From the NCBI GenBank assembly GCA_049793155.1, contig JBARBN010000020.1:1-6787 (forward strand): a stretch of DNA of 6,787 bases, written 5' to 3'. This document shows positions 1-5,033 of the stretch, piece by piece (the stretch's first letter is position 1; each line of letters begins with the position of its first letter). The stretch is from JALNZF01 sp049793155 (GTDB taxonomy: Bacteria > Nitrospirota > UBA9217). The notes beneath the pieces are model-generated. The model had not been told where the DNA came from. It did not search any database and was given only the letters and a program-made list of their open reading frames with translations. The position numbers and the translations under genes were made by a program.

Positions 1-2
1 CA

Positions 3-425
3 TCCAATAGTGCTCGAAACAGCGATTTAAAGAACGCCTACGTGCTTAGAAATGGAAAAAAAATTAAGCAAAACTTTTACGATCTCTTCGTCGGTGGAAA
101 TATTGCCGAAGATGTGGTCATAGAACCGAACGATGTCGTCTTCATTCCCGGCTATAATGACACGAATGTGTATGTCATGGGCGCCGTGAATACGCCACGG
201 TCGATCTCCTATCGTGATGGTCTTACCGTCATGGCGGCAATTCTCGAAGCAGGGGGGTTCACGAAATACGCGAGCCAGAATGATACTATGATCTATCGGA
301 AAAATGGCGCCCATGAGACCACGATAAACGTCAAGATAAAAAAGCTGATCAATGACGGCGACCTCTCCCAGAACGCCCGGCTTCTACCGGGTGATTATAT
401 CGTTGTCAAGGAAAGCATTTTTTAG
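3..425 (+). CDS. Polysaccharide export outer-membrane protein, SLBB domain, C-terminal part (5' end outside window)
   Basis: This is the 3' end of a Wza/EpsE-like export protein, which forms the periplasmic and outer-membrane conduit for exopolysaccharide. The frame is open from the window edge, so the GTG at 42 is internal and not the start. The visible 140 residues begin with the tail of one SLBB-like unit (YVLRNGKKI, later IEPNDVVFIPG). A second SLBB unit follows: VYVMGAVNTP, then LTVMAAILEAGG, then an MIYR strand, and it closes with LLPGDYIVV. The protein stops only a few residues later. It therefore lacks the C-terminal amphipathic helix that forms the outer-membrane pore in E. coli Wza, which fits the shorter export proteins of EPS clusters. 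The chain-length gene follows after 163 bp. The family call is firm; the subfamily is inferred from context. Confidence 0.9.
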   Translation, partial: SNSARNSDLKNAYVLRNGKKIKQNFYDLFVGGNIAEDVVIEPNDVVFIPGYNDTNVYVMGAVNTPRSISYRDGLTVMAAILEAGGFTKYASQNDTMIYRKNGAHETTINVKIKKLINDGDLSQNARLLPGDYIVVKESIF

Positions 426-519
426 TTTGAAGAGAGACAAGTTATTCTCAACAGGAGAAGAAATAAACAGATCTTAGACAAAATGACGGGATGAGCTGGA
501 TGAAGAGGATGTGAATATA

Positions 520-539
520 TTTTATCCTAATTTTATCCT
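520..539 (+). repeat. Tandem 9-bp direct repeat upstream of the chain-length gene
   Basis: TTTTATCCT occurs at 520-528 and again at 531-539, an 11-bp period close to one DNA helical turn. An AGGAT at 506-510 is inverted relative to the first copy. The repeat lies in the 163-bp spacer between the export and chain-length genes. It could be a regulator site, or simply AT-rich sequence; no -35/-10 or -24/-12 promoter could be defended here. Confidence 0.3.
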
Positions 540-576
540 GTGACCCTGTTAAATGGTTTTCCGGGTTATCCGGGCT

Positions 577-583
577 AGGAGAA
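577..583 (+). promoter_or_regulatory. Ribosome-binding site that sets the chain-length protein start
   Basis: AGGAGAA lies with AGGAG ending 7 nt before the GTG at 589, which is ideal Shine-Dalgarno spacing. The in-frame ATG at 553 is preceded by a pyrimidine-rich stretch (CCTGTGACCCTGTTAA) with no Shine-Dalgarno. The GTG is therefore the better start. Confidence 0.75.
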
Positions 584-588
584 CGGAC

Positions 589-1812
589 GTGGAACAATCC
601 GAAGGACTGGATATACAACGCTATCTTCAACTTATTCTTAAACGGCGTTACCTTTTTGCGATCACAGCGGCCTTCATTATTACCTCAGTGGTCATCATAA
701 GCCATTTCATACCACCGGTCTATGAGGCAAACACCGTGGTTGCCATTGAAAAAAGTTTTTTAAATGATGCCCTTAAAAATATCGGGGGGACACAGTCGGT
801 CGATGACAGGGCTACAGCGCTTTCGACGATCATGAAGAGCAGGACCCTCATTTTAAAAGTTATCGGCGATCTCGGCATCAATATGCGAGGGCTGACAGAA
901 GCACAGGTTGAGGGCCTGCTAAAGAGTACGCAGGACAGGACGAAGATCGCGATCGAGTTCAGCCGAGGAAGCGGGAGAGATGTTGACTTTTTTACGGTTT
1001 CTTTTCGGGACCGGGACCCACAGTTTGCAAGGGATTATGTGAATAATGTGGTCGGCAAGTATATTGAGACGAACATAGGTTCTAAGAGATCGGACTCCTC
1101 TGGTGCAAACCGGTTCCTTCTTGACCAGATTAACCAGTTCAAGGAAAAAGTAGATAAAATCGACGCAGAGATTGCGGCGCTGAAGAAAGACGAGAGTATT
1201 GTTGCATATAACAGATACCTTGAACTGCAAAAGCGGCTCGATGATCTTCTTGTTCAGTATACGGAAAATCATCCTGAGGTGATCAAAGTAAAGTCTGAGA
1301 TCGAGGCATATAAGGCAAAATATGATATTTCACAAAAAAAACTGGAGCACGCTTTAAACGTAAAGAATCGACTTGTCATCCTTGAGCGCGATCGAGAATC
1401 CAGCAAAAAGATGTATGACGAAATGGCAGCGGCCTACAGTAAATCAGAGGTGTCTACGAAGGCGGAGTTGCAGGACAGAGCGGGTACATTCAGGATCGTG
1501 GACCCGGCCGTCCTGCCCATCAAGCCGGTCAGCCCAAACCGTGTCATGATCATCTACATGGGCATCGTTGGAGGGATTGCGCTTGCCGTCGGTCTTATCG
1601 TGCTCCTCGATATCCTCGATGATTCCATCAAGAACGTTGATATGGTCAAGAGTTTGGGCATCCCCGTGCTTGCGATTATCCCGCATATTCAAAACCCTGA
1701 AGCATTAATCAAGTCGAGGAGAAAAGATTTTTTCTTTTATACCTTATCCGGATTGTTCGTGATACTCTTGGGGGCGGTCATAGTTCTGGAAAACCTTGGT
1801 TTGCTTGGTTAG
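589..1812 (+). CDS. Polysaccharide chain-length determinant (Wzz/GNVR family), kinase domain absent
   Basis: This inner-membrane polysaccharide co-polymerase should control polymer length and pair with the downstream autokinase. Read from GTG 589 it has 407 residues. A short cytoplasmic N-terminus (LDIQRYLQLILKRR) leads into TM1 at about 21-40. A periplasmic Wzz domain follows, starting PPVYEANTVVAIEK. A charged coiled-coil region spans about 174-290 and contains the family-like YTENHPEV segment at 224-231. The proline motif LPIKPVSPNR (P310, P313, P316) precedes TM2 at about 319-340. A cytoplasmic linker, DDSIKNVDMVKSLGIPVL, resembles the stretch that joins Wzc to its kinase domain. Instead of a kinase, the protein ends with a third hydrophobic segment (about 381-400). 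No Walker motifs are present, so the kinase function is split into the gene at 2084. An ATG at 553 would add 12 residues but has no ribosome-binding site. Confidence 0.9.
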   Translation: MEQSEGLDIQRYLQLILKRRYLFAITAAFIITSVVIISHFIPPVYEANTVVAIEKSFLNDALKNIGGTQSVDDRATALSTIMKSRTLILKVIGDLGINMRGLTEAQVEGLLKSTQDRTKIAIEFSRGSGRDVDFFTVSFRDRDPQFARDYVNNVVGKYIETNIGSKRSDSSGANRFLLDQINQFKEKVDKIDAEIAALKKDESIVAYNRYLELQKRLDDLLVQYTENHPEVIKVKSEIEAYKAKYDISQKKLEHALNVKNRLVILERDRESSKKMYDEMAAAYSKSEVSTKAELQDRAGTFRIVDPAVLPIKPVSPNRVMIIYMGIVGGIALAVGLIVLLDILDDSIKNVDMVKSLGIPVLAIIPHIQNPEALIKSRRKDFFFYTLSGLFVILLGAVIVLENLGLLG

Positions 1813-1900
1813 TCAATTAGTCATCAAAATATTTTCATCCCGACTTACCTTAGGAAAACACTAGGGAGCAATTAATAAAAGATTCGCTAAGCTAAAATAG

Positions 1901-1919
1901 ACTGTCCAAAAAAGATAGT
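1901..1919. promoter_or_regulatory. Imperfect dyad upstream of the sigma-54 promoter candidate
   Basis: ACTGTC (1901-1906) and GATAGT (1914-1919) form 6-bp arms with one mismatch around an A-rich 7-nt spacer. It lies about 100 bp upstream of the predicted transcription start, in the range where sigma-54 activators often bind. Arms this short can occur by chance. Confidence 0.25.
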
Positions 1920-1943
1920 TTCCACGAATTGATATTCGGAGAT

Positions 1944-1960
1944 TCAGTTTAACTAACTGA
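1944..1960. promoter_or_regulatory. 17-bp perfect dyad, possible operator or activator site
   Basis: TCAGTT-TAACT-AACTGA is a perfect 6-bp inverted repeat with a 5-bp spacer, centred about 64 bp upstream of the predicted sigma-54 transcription start. Its form suits a dimeric regulator. The half-site partly resembles the arms of the dyad at 1901-1919 (ACTGTC versus AACTGA), but the two are not the same site. Confidence 0.35.
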
Positions 1961-1989
1961 TAAGAAACGATTCATGGCGTTAATTTTTT

Positions 1990-2005
1990 CGGCATAGGGA
2001 TTGCT
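1990..2005 (+). promoter_or_regulatory. Sigma-54 (RpoN) -24/-12 promoter candidate upstream of the tyrosine kinase
   Basis: CGGCATAGGGATTGCT matches the sigma-54 consensus TGGCACrNNNNTTGCW. The invariant GG (1991-1992) and GC (2003-2004) have the required spacing (12 bp from G to G), and the CA of the -24 box and the TTGCT -12 box are also present. The mismatches are T to C at the first position and C to T at the sixth. If C2004 is -12, transcription starts near A2016, leaving a leader of about 68 nt before the kinase ATG. The site lies between genes with two dyads upstream. EPS and PEP-CTERM loci of this kind are known to be controlled by sigma-54-dependent activators, which fits but is not shown here. 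Confidence 0.6.
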
Positions 2006-2083
2006 TCATCGAACGAAAGTATTAATTTTAATCGCGGGGATTGATTTTTTGATATTACCGACCACCGTGTTAGGAAAAACAAG

Positions 2084-2935
2084 ATGAACGAAGTACAAAA
2101 AGCATTGGAAAAGGCGATCAGCCGAAATAAATCGAGCGATACGAACGGCGGCAGTGCTGTTGAGACAAGGGCTGTCCGTTTTGAACCTGCGGAGGCTAAA
2201 GGAATGACGACGATGCATCCGAACAATCCCTCTATTATCAGCTATTTGAACACTGATTCTCCCATTGCTGAAGAATACCGGAAACTGAAAACCGTACTTT
2301 TGCGAATGACCAGGGATGAGTTTCGGAACACACTTATGGTGACCAGCTCGGTCAGTGGCGAGGGGAAAAGCGTCACGAGCGCGAATCTTGCCGTCATGCT
2401 TGCCCGGGAATATGGACAGACGGTATTGCTGATCGATTCGGACCTGCGGCGGCCGTCACTTCACGAGTATCTTGGTCTCACCCCCCGCGTCGGCCTTGCT
2501 GACTGTCTGGAAGACAGGATCGATGCTGGAAGCGCCATGGTGAAGACCGGCATACCGAAACTATCATTTATGTCGGCGGGGAAAAAAGTGGAGAACCCCG
2601 GCGAACTCCTTGCATCGCAGCGGATGAAGGATTTTTTGATGGAGATCAAGCACCGATACCGGGACCGGTATATAATCATTGATACGCCGCCGATACTTCT
2701 GTTTTCTGAAACTCAGGCGTTGAGCATGCTTGTTGATGGAGTACTCGTCGTAGTTAAAGAGGGTGGAGTTACTCTCAAAGGGGTCACCCAAATGTTCGAG
2801 ATCCTGAAAGGCGCAGCTGTGCTTGGTGTTGTTTATAACGACGCTAGTGCCGCCAGCCTGGATGGAAAGTATTACCACCACTATCAACACTATTACCAGG
2901 ACGATCGCCATGGGAAAAAGCAGAAGAAACGCTGA
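2084..2935 (+). CDS. Bacterial tyrosine autokinase (BY-kinase, CpsD/CapB/Wzc C-domain type)
   Basis: This cytoplasmic P-loop tyrosine autokinase (283 aa) should act with the chain-length protein to cycle EPS polymerisation and export. The ATG at 2084 has AGGA 8 nt upstream. Residues 1-12 (MNEVQKALEKAI) form an amphipathic start typical of stand-alone kinases in EPS clusters. EEYRKLK at 63-69 is the oligomerisation motif EX2RX2R with the last Arg replaced by Lys. Walker A is SSVSGEGKS (88-96, K95). Walker A' is VLLIDSDLRRP (114-124, D118 and D120). Walker B is YIIIDTPP (196-203, D200). The C-terminus has a tyrosine cluster, YYHHYQHYY (Y263, Y264, Y267, Y270, Y271), the expected autophosphorylation tail, followed by a basic end. 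All catalytic elements are present, so it should be active. MinD/ParA-type ATPases are excluded by the Tyr tail and the gene context. Confidence 0.93.
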   Translation: MNEVQKALEKAISRNKSSDTNGGSAVETRAVRFEPAEAKGMTTMHPNNPSIISYLNTDSPIAEEYRKLKTVLLRMTRDEFRNTLMVTSSVSGEGKSVTSANLAVMLAREYGQTVLLIDSDLRRPSLHEYLGLTPRVGLADCLEDRIDAGSAMVKTGIPKLSFMSAGKKVENPGELLASQRMKDFLMEIKHRYRDRYIIIDTPPILLFSETQALSMLVDGVLVVVKEGGVTLKGVTQMFEILKGAAVLGVVYNDASAASLDGKYYHHYQHYYQDDRHGKKQKKR

Positions 2936-2966
2936 AAAAAGTTAGCGGGGATGGTTAAGAGCGCAC

Positions 2967-3482
2967 GTGCTTAATTCAATAATGACCGAAAACTGGTATG
3001 CACTCCGGGTGAGATCACGTCACGAGTTCGTCTCCGCGGAAGAACTCACCCGGAAGAACATCGAGACCTTTCTGCCATCTGTTTCAAGAGAGCGTCAATG
3101 GAAAGACAGAAAAAAAATTGTGAATTTTCCTCTCTTCCCCGGGTACTTATTTGTTCACCTTAAACCGCAACCCGATGCATTTTTGAACGTCTTGAAGACC
3201 CGCGGATCCGTGAGTTTCATTTCGCTTGAGCCCGGTCAGCCGACATCCGTGTTGCCGGAGGAGATCATATCTCTCAGGGCCATGTTGAAAAGCGGGGAAC
3301 AGCTCGATGTCTTCCCTGCGTTCAAGGAAGGCACCGCAGTGCGAGTGAAGCATGGCCCGCTGAGTGGTATTGTCGGCATCCTGGCAAAACGGGAAGGCCG
3401 CCAGATGTTTCTTATCAATATCGACATTCTTGGCAGAAGTGTAGGCCTCAAGATTTGCGCAGAGGATGTTGAACTGGCTTGA
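2967..3482 (+). CDS. NusG-paralogue transcription antiterminator (UpxY/RfaH-like)
   Basis: This specialised NusG paralogue binds transcribing RNA polymerase and promotes elongation through long polysaccharide operons. It has 171 residues from GTG 2967, or 166 from ATG 2982; numbering here is from the ATG. The NGN domain starts NWYALRVRSRHE (4-15). It carries the UpxY-like run RQWKDRKKIVNFPLFPGYLF (38-57), whose PLFPGYLF part is characteristic of the family. A KOW motif follows at about 116-135 (EGTAVRVKHGPLSGIVGIL), and the C-terminal beta domain ends with the gene. The start is unsettled: GTG 2967 has a weak AAGAG 5 nt upstream, while ATG 2982 has no clear Shine-Dalgarno but gives the more usual N-terminus. 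Housekeeping NusG is unlikely because there are no secE or rplK/rplA neighbours. The gene follows the kinase by 31 bp, so the two are probably co-transcribed. Confidence 0.9.
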   Translation: MLNSIMTENWYALRVRSRHEFVSAEELTRKNIETFLPSVSRERQWKDRKKIVNFPLFPGYLFVHLKPQPDAFLNVLKTRGSVSFISLEPGQPTSVLPEEIISLRAMLKSGEQLDVFPAFKEGTAVRVKHGPLSGIVGILAKREGRQMFLINIDILGRSVGLKICAEDVELA

Positions 3483-3489
3483 CGCAATA

Positions 3490-3597
3490 AAAACAGGTGG
3501 ATCGACTGAAGGTTGATGTTTTAGAGGAATTCAAACAGATATTCTTCAGCCTTCAGCCTGCACGAATGTAGTAGGTCCACCAGCTGTTTTATTTTTT
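3490..3597 (+). terminator. Long composite inverted repeat with T tract; terminator-like or antiterminator target
   Basis: The outer stem pairs AAAACAGGTGGA (3490-3501) with TCCACC (3576-3581) and TGTTTT (3585-3590), leaving a 3-nt bulge (3582-3584). The inner stem pairs 3506-3516 with 3546-3556, 11 consecutive pairs including one G-T wobble; a further pair, 3504 with 3558, lies beyond an A-C mismatch. The apical loop is about 29 nt, and an asymmetric internal loop (3559-3575) lies on the 3' side. Six Ts follow at 3592-3597. This suits a Rho-independent terminator or attenuator 8 nt after the NusG-paralogue stop codon. The large loop and bulges make it atypical, so a decayed small mobile repeat is an alternative. 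Confidence 0.45.
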
Positions 3598-3678
3598 CAT
3601 GATCCTCCCCCCTTGGTTCGCTGTATGTAACTGAGAGGGCGAAGCATTGTCCGACGTATTTTACTTCTCCGGCAAACA

Positions 3679-4989
3679 TTGAGAATATCTATTAATACTT
3701 TAACGACTGGACATGATTTCCACCAACGCGGCCTCGCGCTGAAAAGCAAAACCGGCAACGCCCTTGCTTACTTCCTGGTCATGATCCTGGGAGCATGGTC
3801 AGCCATGACGCCCTATTATGCCGAAGGTGCAGAATTCCGGATACAACCGAGCATTACGCTCGGTGAGGAGTATAATGATAATATATTTCTGGTGCCTGAG
3901 AACAGGAGCTACGATTATATTTCGCGGATCGCTCCCTCGATCAGTCTTATGTATAAAGCTCATCTCTGGGACTGGGATGTGAACTATCTTTACGATTATC
4001 GCTATTTTGCGCGATATTATATAAAAGAAGATAGAACACACGCACTCAACCTCGCAAACCACACCAGGATCATAGATGAATATGTCTTCCTGGATTTACG
4101 GGACAATTATGCAAGGATATCCATCGATCCTACAAGAGACTACACTCAGGAAAGCACCTTTGTGAACCAGACAGACAGGAACACCCTGACAGTAAACCCC
4201 TATTTTATCACGAGACCTACCTCTCAAATGACCGTTACAACAGGATACAGTTATTCGAATACCTGGTACAAGGACCCGACCGCGATCGACGAGACAGAGC
4301 ATGACGTCTATACCGGGTTGCAGCAGGAGCTTTCGCAAAGAATGATCATGATCGCCGGTGTCAAGCATACTCTGGACAAGAACAGACTTCAGGAGTACAC
4401 GCAGGATGACGTGTTTCTTGGTCAGAAATATGAGTATGTCGCGAACTCCACTCTCTCGATAAGAGTAGGCAACAGCTGGTTTGACAACAAGGGCGCGGAA
4501 AAAACCAGCCAGGTGTTTTGGGATGCCAGTTTCATCCACCGTTATTCCACAATGACCGTTACCTATGAAACTGGTTTGCGCTTCATCCCCGACCCTATCC
4601 TGATATTACGAAGAGAGGACCGCTATCTGGCAACTATCAGTAAAGCCGTCGAGAGGAGTTCTCTGAGTGTTTCCGGCGGTTTGATAGAATACCGGAACGT
4701 TATAAATAAGCACCTCGAAACCTCAAGCTATCAAGTGACTGGTACGCTGAATCATGCGTTAACGACAAAATCAAAGATCATTCTCGATCTTGGCGCGTAC
4801 CGCTTGAAAGATTATCTGGTCCATGCGAAAACGGACAGATACCTCACGGGAGCGCGGTTTGAACATCTGCTCGCTGAAAATCTCACGCTTGCTCTGGATT
4901 ACCGATATACCAACGTATATTCTCCCGACGTTTACTCGTATAATTACTTTAACAACAGGTTCTCATTTGAATTACGAAAGGTATTTTAA
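3679..4989 (+). CDS. Outer-membrane beta-barrel protein of EPS cluster (BBP2_2/TIGR03016-like)
   Basis: This 436-residue protein should sit in the outer membrane and belong to the EPS apparatus; its exact role is unknown. A basic stretch (LKSKTGN, 21-27) and a hydrophobic core at about 28-42 make a signal peptide, with cleavage probably at about residues 48-51 (YYAEGAEF). The mature protein opens with RIQPSITLGEEYNDNIF, an N-terminus typical of the putative beta-barrel porin 2 family and of PEP-CTERM-associated outer-membrane proteins. Alternating hydrophobic/polar strands rich in Tyr, Trp and Arg fill the remainder. The final strand RFSFELRKVF ends in Phe, the C-terminal signal recognised by the BAM machinery. 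The TTG start is the first usual start codon after the in-frame stop at 3628, but it has no visible Shine-Dalgarno and leaves a long n-region, so the exact start is uncertain. The lipoprotein gene follows after 44 bp. Confidence 0.8.
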   Translation: MRISINTLTTGHDFHQRGLALKSKTGNALAYFLVMILGAWSAMTPYYAEGAEFRIQPSITLGEEYNDNIFLVPENRSYDYISRIAPSISLMYKAHLWDWDVNYLYDYRYFARYYIKEDRTHALNLANHTRIIDEYVFLDLRDNYARISIDPTRDYTQESTFVNQTDRNTLTVNPYFITRPTSQMTVTTGYSYSNTWYKDPTAIDETEHDVYTGLQQELSQRMIMIAGVKHTLDKNRLQEYTQDDVFLGQKYEYVANSTLSIRVGNSWFDNKGAEKTSQVFWDASFIHRYSTMTVTYETGLRFIPDPILILRREDRYLATISKAVERSSLSVSGGLIEYRNVINKHLETSSYQVTGTLNHALTTKSKIILDLGAYRLKDYLVHAKTDRYLTGARFEHLLAENLTLALDYRYTNVYSPDVYSYNYFNNRFSFELRKVF

Positions 4990-5020
4990 TTTGTACTATG
5001 GCTTTACGCGTTAATATGCG

Positions 5021-5028
5021 AGAGGTGA
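5021..5028 (+). promoter_or_regulatory. Strong ribosome-binding site for the Ig-like lipoprotein
   Basis: AGAGGTGA ends 5 nt before ATG 5034. It selects this ATG over the in-frame ATGs at 4998 and 5016, which lack such a site. It also gives a normal lipoprotein signal peptide length. Confidence 0.75.
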
Positions 5029-5033
5029 TTTCG

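Noticed and set aside
2930..2947. Small hairpin CGCTGA-N6-TTAGCG over the kinase stop codon
   Set aside because: Only six pairs, one of them G-T, and no T tract follows; too weak for a terminator.
2951..2974. Seven-codon open frame (ATG GTT ... TAA) overlapping the NusG-paralogue start
   Set aside because: No convincing Shine-Dalgarno and nothing attenuator-like in its codons; short frames like this are expected by chance.
3614..3631. TTGGTTCGCTGTATGTAA as a second sigma-54 promoter before the barrel gene
   Set aside because: The -12 box has GT instead of the near-invariant GC and the -24 box has only partial matches.
3598..3678. Cyclic di-GMP (GEMM) riboswitch before the barrel gene
   Set aside because: A GGCAAAC string is present at 3671, but the rest of the conserved GEMM core and its two stems are not.
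3660..3688. Sigma-70-like TTTACT-N17-GAATAT before the barrel gene
   Set aside because: The -10 box is poor, and transcription would start downstream of the TTG start codon.
4096..4539. Long minus-strand open frame (147 codons) within the barrel gene
   Set aside because: It is antisense to a coherent beta-barrel protein, has no recognisable motifs, and has no gene context on that strand.
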